From an uncultured Candidatus Saccharibacteria bacterium (GTDB lineage: Bacteria > Patescibacteriota > Saccharimonadia > Saccharimonadales > Saccharimonadaceae): a stretch of 41,185 bases of DNA. Made by a program: the position numbers and the translations under genes. Every line of letters starts with the position of its first letter. Positions within the stretch are counted from its first letter, which is position 1. Where the stretch lies: NCBI GenBank assembly GCA_948663575.1, contig CAPNAV010000006.1, positions 1 through 41,185 on the forward strand, read 5' to 3'. The notes below the pieces were generated by a model, which was not told where the DNA came from, did not search any database, and was given only the letters and a program-made list of their open reading frames with translations. Of the stretch, positions 16,345-23,347 are shown in pieces.

Positions 16345-17727
16345 TTAAGCATACAGTTTTTCCTTAATTGCCGCAATTTGATCGCGTAGCGTGAAATTCA
16401 ATTTCAAATCCCCTTCGATTTTCCTAATTCCGTGCATCACTGTGGTATGGTCTTTTACTCCCACTTCTAATGCGATTTTTGGTGTACTCATCGCTAAATC
16501 CTTGGAAAGAATATACATTGCGACTTGTCGGGCATTTTTTATATGACTTACTCGACTCTTACTGCACATTTCTTTTGGTGTTAGCTGATAAAACTTCGCC
16601 ACTTTCTCAATCACTTGCTTAGCTGACACGGTTTTATTTCGCTGCACATTCGACGTGTTTACATACCCTTCATTAATCACCTCGAGCGGTGTCATATTTT
16701 TAAAATCAGCCACTGCCAGAATATGTTCCAGCTCGCCTTCTAATGCCCGAATATTGGTCTTAATATTATCAGCGATATATTCAATCGCTTCATCTTCAAT
16801 TTCCACTCCCTTGTATTCAGCCTTTGATTTCAAGATTGCACATCTATCTTCAAAACTTGGCAACTGCAAATCATACGCTCCTGCCCACGTCAGCCTCGAT
16901 GCCAGTCTTTCATCTACGGTCTTAATCTGGCTCGGTAAACGATCAGATGTCACGATAATATGCTTATTTAATTGGTATAAATCATTAAAAATATCAAAAA
17001 ACTCTTGCTGTGACGCATCTTTATTGATAATCATCTGAAAGTCATCAACAATCAACATATCTAATTTACGAAACTTCTGCCGAAACTCATCACCTTTCTT
17101 GTTCTGTAGTGACTTAATAAAATCCGAATAAAAACTCGAAATCGGCGTATAAAGTACTTTTTTCGATGAATCTCTTTGCAACAAAGCGTTTCCGATCGCC
17201 TGTACCAAATGTGTTTTACCGAGCCCTGGCCCACCATACAAGAAAAACGGATTATAGCTTATCCCCGGATTATCAATAATATTTCGTGCCACGCTCACAG
17301 CTAACTCATTATTGCCGCCAATCACAAAATTATCCAATGTATAACGCGGATTTAGTCCGGTCTGTAATGCTCCATTCGCCATTAGTGGGGAATTATAGGC
17401 TACTTTGGCAACCTTAGCCACAGCTTGCGGCCTTGCCACTTCATCCACGCTTCGAGTCTTCGGTTTCTCCTTGCTAACTACGGTATATTCTAGCTTCTTT
17501 ACGTCGATATTATTATGTTCAAAAGCCGTTTTCAGTACGCTAGAATACTTCGCCTGCAGCTGACTCATCTTAAAAACATTCGGCACCCCAATAGTCACAA
17601 TACCATCATCTACCGAGACGAGCTCTGCTCCTGTAAACCAAGTCGAAAACTGTTCCCGCGGGATACTCTGCTCAATCTCTGCCATTACATTCTTCCACAC
17701 GTCAAGAATATTCCGCACGTCAAACAT
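16345..17727 (-). CDS. dnaA: Chromosomal replication initiator DnaA
   Basis: A 460-aa protein with all four DnaA domains. The N-terminal interaction domain includes VWKNVMAEIEQSIPREQFSTWF, and a variable linker spans about 85-125. The AAA+ ATPase has Walker A GGPGLGKT at 165-172 and Walker B MLIVDDFQ at about 224-231. Sensor/arginine-finger segments TSDRLPSQ and ERLASRLTWAG follow. The C-terminal DNA-binding domain (about 370-450) has SRVSHIKNARQVAMYI and the signature VGVKDHTTVMHGIRKI. It binds DnaA boxes and melts the origin. Several GGAGG-like sites precede the start. A TATAAT (17760-17765, minus strand) with TTTTCCACA sites upstream suggests autoregulation by DnaA. Confidence 0.98.
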   Translation of the reverse strand: MFDVRNILDVWKNVMAEIEQSIPREQFSTWFTGAELVSVDDGIVTIGVPNVFKMSQLQAKYSSVLKTAFEHNNIDVKKLEYTVVSKEKPKTRSVDEVARPQAVAKVAKVAYNSPLMANGALQTGLNPRYTLDNFVIGGNNELAVSVARNIIDNPGISYNPFFLYGGPGLGKTHLVQAIGNALLQRDSSKKVLYTPISSFYSDFIKSLQNKKGDEFRQKFRKLDMLIVDDFQMIINKDASQQEFFDIFNDLYQLNKHIIVTSDRLPSQIKTVDERLASRLTWAGAYDLQLPSFEDRCAILKSKAEYKGVEIEDEAIEYIADNIKTNIRALEGELEHILAVADFKNMTPLEVINEGYVNTSNVQRNKTVSAKQVIEKVAKFYQLTPKEMCSKSRVSHIKNARQVAMYILSKDLAMSTPKIALEVGVKDHTTVMHGIRKIEGDLKLNFTLRDQIAAIKEKLYA

Positions 17728-17759
17728 AGACCTCTTACTGACCTCCTTAAACTACCTCC

Positions 17760-17765
17760 ATTATA
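17760..17765 (-). promoter_or_regulatory. -10 box of dnaA
   Basis: TATAAT on the minus strand, 32 nt upstream of the dnaA ATG. A DnaA-box-like TTTTCCACA (17781-17789) overlaps the expected -35 region, consistent with repression by DnaA itself. Confidence 0.6.
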
Positions 17766-17780
17766 CCACACCCTCCCGAC

Positions 17781-17889
17781 TTTTCCACAGTTTCTCCCCA
17801 GTTATCTAATCATGACATAATAACAACCTACTCATCAGGGGTGAGTTTTCCACAGGTTTCATCCAATCTCTGAGGCAAGTTGTGGAAAA
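17781..17889. other. DnaA-box-like cluster between dnaA and rpmH
   Basis: TTTTCCACA at 17781-17789 and 17846-17854, and in inverted orientation (TGTGGAAAA) at 17881-17889. It occupies the 390-bp gap 17728-18117, together with the dnaA promoter, a tiny ORF and the rpmH promoter. It could serve as the second origin half or as dnaA autoregulatory sites. Confidence 0.6.
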
Positions 17890-17950
17890 CTTTTTAGATC
17901 ACCACAGTTTTTCATCTCAGAAGCAATTCCGAACATTCCATTACAGTAAT

Positions 17951-18052
17951 ATGCCTAGCCAAAGAACACAGAACCCTCTTTTAGTTACACTGTTTGCCAT
18001 TATTTTAGGCTTGATATGGTATTTTTTGGTATTCCATCGAAAGAAGTATTGA
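17951..18052 (+). CDS. Possible 33-aa single-helix membrane peptide
   Basis: An open frame with ATG at 17951 and TGA at 18050-18052. The product is a basic polar start (MPSQRTQNP), one uninterrupted hydrophobic helix (residues 10-27) and a basic tail (HRKKY), the arrangement of a small inner-membrane protein. There is no obvious ribosome-binding site, and its end overlaps the rpmH -35 box. Its helix vaguely recalls small division proteins near actinobacterial origins, but that is not evidence of homology. It may be a chance ORF. Confidence 0.3.
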   Translation: MPSQRTQNPLLVTLFAIILGLIWYFLVFHRKKY

Positions 18053-18077
18053 AAAAATCAGAAAACTAGTGTATACT
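18049..18077 (+). promoter_or_regulatory. rpmH promoter
   Basis: TTGAAA at 18049-18054 and TATACT at 18072-18077 with a 17-nt spacer, about 40 nt before the rpmH ATG. This is a strong sigma70-type promoter. Confidence 0.8.
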
Positions 18078-18117
18078 AAGGCAAGTATTTGATAATTATA
18101 TAGTAAAGGGAAGATTT

Positions 18118-18255
18118 ATGCCTAAAAGGACTTACCAGCCACACAAACGTCAGCGCAAAGTTGAGCATGGATTCATGAAGCGCAACAGCACTAAAAATGG
18201 CCAGAAAGTTTTGAAACGCCGCCGTATTAAAGGTCGCGCTCGCTTAACCGCCTAA
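18118..18255 (+). CDS. rpmH: Ribosomal protein bL34
   Basis: A 45-aa, very basic protein reading MPKRTYQPHKRQRKVEHGF at the N-terminus and ending GQKVLKRRRIKGRARLTA, the L34 pattern (KRTxQP, HGFxxR, NGxxVLxRRRxKGRxRLT). bL34 belongs to the large ribosomal subunit. It has its own promoter 40 nt upstream and a strong terminator just downstream, so it forms a single-gene transcript divergent from dnaA. Unlike the usual arrangement, the next gene rnpA is on the opposite strand. Confidence 0.97.
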   Translation: MPKRTYQPHKRQRKVEHGFMKRNSTKNGQKVLKRRRIKGRARLTA

Positions 18256-18262
18256 TCTTTTT

Positions 18263-18292
18263 AGAAACACCTAGCTTCGTCTGGGTGTTTCT
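18263..18292 (+). terminator. rpmH intrinsic terminator
   Basis: A 12-bp stem, AGAAACACCTAG (18263-18274) with CTGGGTGTTTCT (18281-18292) including one G-T pair, and a 6-nt UUCG-containing loop, followed by CTTTAT. It starts 8 bp after the rpmH stop and also separates rpmH from the cassette whose 3' end begins at 18296. Confidence 0.8.
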
Positions 18293-18295
18293 CTT

Positions 18296-18337
18296 TATCA
18301 TTATCCATTATTAGTAGAGACTAGGCAGCGGAGGGAA
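18296..18337 (-). repeat. Cassette exit repeat, copy 1
   Basis: A 42-nt sequence identical to 37021-37062; the inner 38 nt (18300-18337) are identical to the complement of 37729-37766. In the coding direction it includes TTCCCTCCGCTGCC at its start, the last 11-12 codons and the TAA. Confidence 0.95.
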
Positions 18338-18592
18338 CTTGCAAAAGTACGCGATAGGGTGCGCATTGTATTAAGATTCTCGTGATTTGGTGTGAAAAAA
18401 TATGCAGAACTATTCGATTTAGTAATTGAAGACGAATACATCCCCTCCGCATCATATGCTATGCTGAGGGCATAAGTTGCGGTACTGACGTAAGATGATA
18501 ACCAAAAGAATAGCGGGTTTAGGCAAATGTTATGTGTTGCTTCTGTTCCGTTTGGTAGGGTTGGCGTCCAGGCTGAACTATCATCGCTCACC
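18300..18592 (-). other. FISUMP-like C-terminal cassette 1 (in the rnpA locus)
   Basis: A 293-bp cassette on the minus strand, open throughout as about 96 codons. It begins with the 13-nt entry sequence GGTGAGCGATGAT (complement of 18580-18592) and ends with the common 38-nt exit sequence (complement of 18300-18337), which encodes SLRCLVSTNNG and the stop. The middle (TLPNGTEATHN, then an aromatic- and Ser-rich region) is related to cassettes 2 and 3 but strongly diverged and 18 bp shorter. The pattern PLFF..., SS..., SLRCL resembles the C-terminus of the Fibrobacter succinogenes major paralogous (FISUMP) domain, a C-type-lectin-like surface module. It lies 30 bp downstream of rnpA on the same strand. 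No convincing promoter of its own and only weak Shine-Dalgarno candidates suggest a silent copy. Confidence 0.6.
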
Positions 18593-18621
18593 GGTCTATC
18601 GCCAACCTTTCTTAATGGTAG

Positions 18622-19023
18622 TTAATGATCAGCTCTACGTCGCGGTTTTGGATGTCTATTTGTCTGATGATAATTTTGAGGGGCATCTTCCGTGGCATGG
18701 TCAATCAAGCCATGAATCGTGGCTAAAACCTCGGAAAAGGGCATATTAGCGTAGTTACGATTATGAACAATAAAAATCAAATCCATTGGAGGAAGCGAGC
18801 TAGGATTAGCTAGGCGAATTGCCTCATAAATCCGCCGACGAATCCGATTGCGCCCAACAGCAGATTTTAGCACCTTTTTCGAAACCACCACTGCAAAACG
18901 CCTATATCCATAACTATTTGGCATATAAACAAGACTAATATTAGCAGCACGCAAAGTCGTCCCTTTTTGATAGACAAAATTAACGCCCCCACGCGAATGA
19001 AACCGGTATTTCTGAGATAACAT
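18622..19023 (-). CDS. rnpA: Ribonuclease P protein component
   Basis: A 133-aa basic protein. The family core FAVVVSKKVLKSAVGRNRIRRRIYEAIR (the RNR motif GRNRIRRR) is unmistakable, preceded by the YRFHSRGGVNFVYQKG segment. It binds RNase P RNA and helps mature tRNA 5' ends. I chose the ATG at 19023 (MLSQKYRFHS) because it fits the family N-terminus and lies 6 nt after a TATAAT; an upstream TGT... extension would cover the promoter. The C-terminal 25 residues are His/Pro/Arg-rich and unusual. Orientation is opposite to rpmH and yidC, which usually share its strand, and a FISUMP-like cassette follows it directly. Confidence 0.93.
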   Translation of the reverse strand: MLSQKYRFHSRGGVNFVYQKGTTLRAANISLVYMPNSYGYRRFAVVVSKKVLKSAVGRNRIRRRIYEAIRLANPSSLPPMDLIFIVHNRNYANMPFSEVLATIHGLIDHATEDAPQNYHQTNRHPKPRRRADH

Positions 19024-19029
19024 AATATA

Positions 19030-19035
19030 ATTATA
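19030..19035 (-). promoter_or_regulatory. -10 box of rnpA, leaderless spacing
   Basis: TATAAT on the minus strand, 6 nt before the ATG at 19023. No Shine-Dalgarno can fit between, so translation from a leaderless mRNA is likely. Confidence 0.6.
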
Positions 19036-19224
19036 ACACAATTTCCTTACTTTTGGCGAATTTTACAGCATTCATACTCCCAAAATAGCGCACAAAGTAG
19101 TTCAGTACTTAACTATACGCTAAACATTTAGTCTATATGAAATAGGTATAGTAGATTAACTTTGCAAAATATTCAATATAACCGGTTAAGCGGATATTTT
19201 TTTATTTCTCCTCTTAAAGTATGT

Positions 19225-19230
19225 TATAAT
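19225..19230 (+). promoter_or_regulatory. -10 box of yidC, leaderless spacing
   Basis: TATAAT lies 6 nt before the yidC ATG at 19237, the same geometry as rnpA on the other strand of this 213-bp divergent gap. Confidence 0.6.
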
Positions 19231-19236
19231 TATTAC

Positions 19237-20358
19237 ATGTTTGAGTTAATTGACATGATAATCGTGCGCCCGATCACGAATATCCTTTTCATAGTTTACG
19301 GTCTCGTTGGTGACTTTGGTTTAGCAATCATTCTTTTTACAGTTCTAGTAAAAATCTGTCTCTGGCCTCTTATGAAACGTCAGATTCATCAGACTCGCCT
19401 TATGCGCAAAATTCAGCCCGAACTTGCTGAAATTAAGAAAAATTGCAACGGCAACCGACAGCTCGAATCTTTGCAGATGATGGACTTATATAAACGCAAT
19501 AACATCAAGCCTTTCCGGTCGATGATTACGATTTTTATTCAGTTGCCCATCTTTATTGCTCTCTATACAGCGGTTCGCGTTATGGTGCAGCCTAATTTAA
19601 CTGATAATCTCGAAATTCGCGCCTATGCTCCAGTCCGTCAACTCGAACGCGTTGAACAAGTTGTGCAACTTCAGCAGCCGTATCTAGCTTATCAGCAGGA
19701 AGTAAATAACATCCAAAACGATACCAATCTGAGCGACGAAGAAAAGTCCCAGAAAATCTCCGCACTTGAGGTGAAGACGTATGATTTTCATCCTACTCTC
19801 GCTGGCGTTATTGATCTAGATCCTAAGCCCGGTCTCACCTCTGTTAGCGCTTTTATTATGTTGCTATTCGCCGTTTCTGCTGCCTTTAGTCAGGTGTGGG
19901 TTTCGCGCCAGCAGCTTCCGTCCAAAAAGACTGGTAAATCTCGCACTTTCCGCCAAATCATGAAAGAGGCTGCTGATGGCAAGGAGCCAGATCAAGCCGA
20001 ACTTAATCAGGTTATGACTAGTCAAATGTCCTTTATGATGCCAGTCATGATGTTTTTAGTTATGATTAATCTCCCCGGTGCGATAGTGTTCTATTATTTT
20101 GTTAGCAACATCTTTACGGGAGTGCAACAGAAATATCTCCTCGGCAAGAAAACCGAAGAAATGGAAATTTCCGCCGACAAGAAAATTATCCGCGAGCTCA
20201 AAAACATCGAAGAAGCCCAGGTGGTTAGTGACTCATCTTCTGGTCGCTGGGTCAAAAATAAAAATTCCTCTAATACTGCGGATGGTGAAAAATCTGGTGT
20301 TAATATCACGCGTATCTCCGCAAAAAGCCATAAAGGCCATAAAAAGAAAAGGAGTTAA
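19237..20358 (+). CDS. yidC: YidC/Oxa1 membrane protein insertase
   Basis: A 373-aa protein counted from the ATG at 19237, which I prefer over an upstream TTG extension because the extension spans the -10 box. The start MFELIDMIIVRPITNILFIVYG leads into the first core helix. Hallmarks are the cytoplasmic hairpin MKRQIHQTRLMRKIQPELAEIKK, the QLPIFIALYTAVR segment, and the later helices with FMMPVMMFLVMINLPGAIVFYYFVSN. The basic C-terminus is typical of Gram-positive-type YidC. It inserts membrane proteins, including perhaps the many polytopic proteins encoded here. A periplasmic-type loop of about 90 residues sits between the core helices. It is followed after 2 bp by jag. Confidence 0.93.
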   Translation: MFELIDMIIVRPITNILFIVYGLVGDFGLAIILFTVLVKICLWPLMKRQIHQTRLMRKIQPELAEIKKNCNGNRQLESLQMMDLYKRNNIKPFRSMITIFIQLPIFIALYTAVRVMVQPNLTDNLEIRAYAPVRQLERVEQVVQLQQPYLAYQQEVNNIQNDTNLSDEEKSQKISALEVKTYDFHPTLAGVIDLDPKPGLTSVSAFIMLLFAVSAAFSQVWVSRQQLPSKKTGKSRTFRQIMKEAADGKEPDQAELNQVMTSQMSFMMPVMMFLVMINLPGAIVFYYFVSNIFTGVQQKYLLGKKTEEMEISADKKIIRELKNIEEAQVVSDSSSGRWVKNKNSSNTADGEKSGVNITRISAKSHKGHKKKRS

Positions 20359-20360
20359 AT

Positions 20361-20825
20361 ATGAATAAAGATGAATCTATTCGTTTTGCCACTAAATATC
20401 TCGAAGATTTGTTGTCATTTTTTGGCATCAACGTTGCTATTGATTCCACTATTGATGATGAAGTAATTCAACTTTCCATTCCGTCCACTTCTATGAACTC
20501 TCTCTTAATCGGCAAGGAGGCAAACAACCTTCGCGCTCTCCAACATATTGTCTCCATGGCCTTGTCTAGTCGTAAAGCTGAGGTTATTCGTGTTAATGTC
20601 GATGTTGCCGACTATAAACGTCAGCGTGCCGAACGCATAGCCGACCAAGCCGAAGATTGGATTCGCGAAGTACGTGCGACCAGTCAAAGTAAACGTCTCA
20701 ATCTCAACGCTTCTGATCGTCGCGTCGTTCATAAAGTCGCCCAAGACTACTCTGATATAAAAACTCACTCTGAAGGTGAAGGGCGAGATCGTCAGCTTAT
20801 TATAGAAAAAATCCCTCTCGATTAA
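20361..20825 (+). CDS. jag: KH-R3H RNA-binding protein Jag/KhpB
   Basis: A 154-aa protein. A KH-like domain carries the SLLIGKEANNLRALQHIV loop (about 47-64). An R3H domain has DYKRQRAERIADQAEDW and the RxxxH motif at Arg120-His124, then SEGEGRDRQLIIEK at the end. KhpB binds small RNAs and mRNAs and affects cell division in Gram-positive bacteria. The N-terminal Jag_N domain found in longer homologues is absent. AAGGAG precedes the start, and the gene is coupled to yidC as in most bacteria. Confidence 0.93.
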   Translation: MNKDESIRFATKYLEDLLSFFGINVAIDSTIDDEVIQLSIPSTSMNSLLIGKEANNLRALQHIVSMALSSRKAEVIRVNVDVADYKRQRAERIADQAEDWIREVRATSQSKRLNLNASDRRVVHKVAQDYSDIKTHSEGEGRDRQLIIEKIPLD

Positions 20826-20858
20826 AACCGCCTGTTATCTTTATACTACTATCACCTA

Positions 20859-20886
20859 AATACCTCGAGTTCAAGCTCGAGGTATT
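20859..20886. terminator. Bidirectional terminator between jag and the LCP gene
   Basis: A perfect 11-bp stem, AATACCTCGAG (20859-20869) with CTCGAGGTATT (20876-20886), and a 6-nt loop, in the gap between two convergent genes. Confidence 0.7.
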
Positions 20887-20929
20887 CTCACTAATCTGTT
20901 TGTGCTACGGACCTCATCTCTGTCTTCTT

Positions 20930-22786
20930 TTATTTGGATTGTCCAATTACTATTACAAAGTCCACTCCTACCGAATATAATTCCGCTGGCAACTCCTCGC
21001 CAGATTGAATCGCAACCCCATACCTGTCCGCCAATGCCGCCGCCGTACTAGTCATGTTTCCATCGCTCAAATCATAAATACAGAAGTCGGATTCACACAT
21101 CCAAGTTTCTGCGTCCCCGATATTAGATACGATATATCCATCCGACTCTAGTTTATCGCGCTCCATCCCAGCTAATCCTGCCACCTCAGTACCATTATAA
21201 ATCGCTATTGATGCTCCCTCTCGTACGATCGGATTGTTAGTAAGCATCTGGCGTACATAGGTTTTAATTGCGCTATAATTGCCAATTCCAGCAGAGGGAA
21301 CCACGAACGATATTCCATCAATATTGCTTGATTGTACGTAATAGATATTCTTCTCATAGTCAACTAGTGGAATTTGTCTCATGGTACTTACGCTAAAATC
21401 AGACGCCATCGCCAACGCTGCTTTAATATTGTCGGCAGAGAAGTTTGTTCTCAAGTTGTCTCCCAGGATATTCAATAGTCCAAACGCCTCGTCTAGACCA
21501 ACTCCTTGATGGAGTAGTTTTTCGATAATCGCCTCGAGAATCTTCTGCTGGCTGTTTCCGCGAGTAAAGTCACCGCCCTCAGTGCCATGTCTTGCGCGAG
21601 CAAAACCTAGTGCTTGTTCACCATTAATTGTTACTGGCACTCCTGCAGTCGCTACGGCATTCGTCCATCCGTAGTCAAAAATATCCTCATCAAACGTCAC
21701 AGTAATACCACCTATAGTATCTACGATGCTTACTAGTGACCCCCAGTTAATATGAGCATAATAATGAAAATCCATACCTAGAATCTCACCAACCTGCTTC
21801 ATCAATGCTTTTGCGCCCGCTTCTTCGTTATTTCCATCTGGATTATTGCACGTAAATACCTCGTTAATTTTTCCGGCGTAGCATGCCATCGATACTTTCA
21901 AGTCACGCGGCAAACTAATCATGGCAACATCCTTCGTATCTTGATCAAAACTTATCACCATGATTGAGTCTGTTAGTTGTGCTCCGTCATGAGTTGAGTC
22001 GCCATTCTCGCCTGCCATGTTATAACCGCTCGTCCCAAAAACCAATACATTGGTGCGACCGTTACCGTCCTCGTCAAACGGAACTGCCTCAGAAACGAAG
22101 GCCGAAATCGTGCTCCAGAAGCCAGATTTACCTCCTGTTAATTTTGCAATCAAGCTATCTCCCCAAAAATACACCACGCTCGCCCCCGCAATAAGCAAAA
22201 CTACCAGCGTCAAAGCTATAATTTTCCCAACTGGAACTCGTTTGCGCTTTGTCCGCTTTTTTGTTGCGCGACGGGGTTTTTCCTCGATTTCTGGCTCCGA
22301 CTCATCAGGCTCCCTAGGGATTTCATCTCTCTCATTCCATTTCAGCTCTTGCCCCTCATCAACCCCTGCCTCCAAAGCCAATCGGTTATATTGTGGCATC
22401 CCTACGGCCGCAGTATTCAATTCTCCTAGCAGGTTCGACCAATCCGCTCCATCATCGGATGCGAAGTTATCAGTATCATCATACCCAAAGTCGTCCGTAG
22501 CTAACGCTATCCTCATGCCATCATAGTTATTATTATAATCAAAACTCTCCACCGGATCCAAGAATCCATTATCGGAATTATCCACAAAATCTTGAAGCGG
22601 ATCCGTGTACCGATTAATCGTATTTTGAGTGCTTTGTTTTACGCTCATTTCATCCAAACTCTTCCCAGCGGGCCTTGTTCTGCGTGTCGTTACATCCACG
22701 ACATTAGTTGATTTTCTAGGCACACGGGGAACAGACCGCTGACTAGACGAGCGGACAGCTAAGCCATCTATTGTTGTTCTTCCCAT
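20930..22786 (-). CDS. LytR-CpsA-Psr (LCP) family protein with LytR_C domain
   Basis: A 618-aa protein from the ATG at 22786, chosen because the upstream extension runs through promoter-like AT-rich sequence. A long cytoplasmic, acidic then basic N-terminal region (about 185 residues) precedes a single membrane helix at about 189-207. The LCP catalytic domain starts at TNVLVFGTSGYN and includes TDSIMVISFDQDTKDVAMISLPRD with conserved Asp/Arg residues. It continues through INEVF, ALMKQVGEILG, VDTIGGITVTF and ALGFARARHGTEGGDFTRGNSQQKIL. The C-terminal ~100 residues (IAIYNGTEVAGLAGMERDKL... to DFVIVIGQ) are a LytR_C domain. LCP enzymes transfer lipid-linked glycans to peptidoglycan or surface proteins, fitting the glycan locus further right. 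The long cytoplasmic N-terminus is unusual and may be regulated. Confidence 0.93.
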   Translation of the reverse strand: MGRTTIDGLAVRSSSQRSVPRVPRKSTNVVDVTTRRTRPAGKSLDEMSVKQSTQNTINRYTDPLQDFVDNSDNGFLDPVESFDYNNNYDGMRIALATDDFGYDDTDNFASDDGADWSNLLGELNTAAVGMPQYNRLALEAGVDEGQELKWNERDEIPREPDESEPEIEEKPRRATKKRTKRKRVPVGKIIALTLVVLLIAGASVVYFWGDSLIAKLTGGKSGFWSTISAFVSEAVPFDEDGNGRTNVLVFGTSGYNMAGENGDSTHDGAQLTDSIMVISFDQDTKDVAMISLPRDLKVSMACYAGKINEVFTCNNPDGNNEEAGAKALMKQVGEILGMDFHYYAHINWGSLVSIVDTIGGITVTFDEDIFDYGWTNAVATAGVPVTINGEQALGFARARHGTEGGDFTRGNSQQKILEAIIEKLLHQGVGLDEAFGLLNILGDNLRTNFSADNIKAALAMASDFSVSTMRQIPLVDYEKNIYYVQSSNIDGISFVVPSAGIGNYSAIKTYVRQMLTNNPIVREGASIAIYNGTEVAGLAGMERDKLESDGYIVSNIGDAETWMCESDFCIYDLSDGNMTSTAAALADRYGVAIQSGEELPAELYSVGVDFVIVIGQSK

Positions 22787-22848
22787 TTGACCTATTTTTT
22801 CCTCTATCTTATAATTATTATAACATCCAAACGCCAAAGCATAACAAC

Positions 22849-22871
22849 TTTGCATAACAAAACTATGCAAA
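22849..22871. promoter_or_regulatory. Inverted repeat, candidate operator
   Basis: TTTGCATA (22849-22856) and TATGCAAA (22864-22871) form a perfect 8-bp dyad with a 7-nt spacer. It lies in the 149-bp divergent gap between the LCP gene and the LexA-like gene. Related half-sites (GCATAAC near 22839, ATTATGC near 22878) lie nearby. It is a plausible binding site for the dimeric helix-turn-helix protein encoded next to it. Confidence 0.5.
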
Positions 22872-22935
22872 AATAGATTATGCGATACCGCAGATGGATT
22901 CCCAATAAAATAAGGTTACAAAGATATTATAACAT

Positions 22936-23274
22936 ATGAAGAAAAAATTGACCAAAAAACAAGCGCTTATCATTGAATTTATTAACGATTTCACAGCTCG
23001 CCAAGGTGAATCACCATCGTATCGTGAGATTATGTCTGCATTAGGTCTTTCCTCAGTTTCCGCGGTTGCAGAACATATTGATAATCTTGTCAAGAAGGGT
23101 GCTCTGAAACGCGTACCCGGTGCGGCTCGCTCGCTTGAAGTAGTCGACCTCACTCATCCCGAGACCGTGGAGCTTTTTCGCCAGCGTCTTGCTACTGCAA
23201 CAATCCCAGAGGAGGAAATTTTGCGCCAAGCCGCCGACCTTCTAGAGCTTGATCTTGATCCCGAATCCGAATAA
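22936..23274 (+). CDS. LexA-like DNA-binding domain protein without peptidase domain
   Basis: A 112-aa protein. Residues 4-72 match the LexA winged-helix DNA-binding domain: LTKKQALIIEFINDFTARQGESPSYREI (as in LexA, positions 5-32), recognition helix SSVSAVAEHIDNLVKKGAL, and the wing GAARSLEVV. LexA is normally about 200 aa, with a C-terminal S24 self-cleaving domain. Here only a 40-residue acidic helical tail follows, with no cleavage site or Ser/Lys dyad. It therefore cannot be inactivated by RecA-stimulated self-cleavage and may be a constitutive or ligand-independent repressor. A -10-like TATTAT lies 5 nt before the ATG. It is divergent from the LCP gene. Confidence 0.85.
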   Translation: MKKKLTKKQALIIEFINDFTARQGESPSYREIMSALGLSSVSAVAEHIDNLVKKGALKRVPGAARSLEVVDLTHPETVELFRQRLATATIPEEEILRQAADLLELDLDPESE

Positions 23275-23275
23275 G

Positions 23276-23292
23276 TATCTTATCATAAGATA
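23276..23292. promoter_or_regulatory. Perfect 17-bp palindrome after the LexA-like gene
   Basis: TATCTTAT (23276-23283), central C, ATAAGATA (23285-23292). It begins 2 bp after the stop and lies upstream of the promoter-like TTGTGT/TATACT (23303-23330) of the next gene. It could be an operator or a weak terminator; no T-run follows. Confidence 0.45.
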
Positions 23293-23302
23293 ATCGTCGG
23301 GC

Positions 23303-23330
23303 TTGTGTAATCTTTTACATTTGTTATACT
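23303..23330 (+). promoter_or_regulatory. Promoter candidate of the 186-aa anchored protein
   Basis: TTGTGT at 23303-23308 and TATACT at 23325-23330 with a 16-nt spacer; AGGAG precedes the ATG at 23348. Confidence 0.5.
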
Positions 23331-23347
23331 TAATCTAGGAGAATCTC

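Noticed and set aside
15954..16376. 140-aa minus-strand ORF across the dnaA-dnaN gap
   Set aside because: Its repeated GK-V motifs are just translated DnaA-box-like repeats; it overlaps the end of dnaA and has no plausible protein features.
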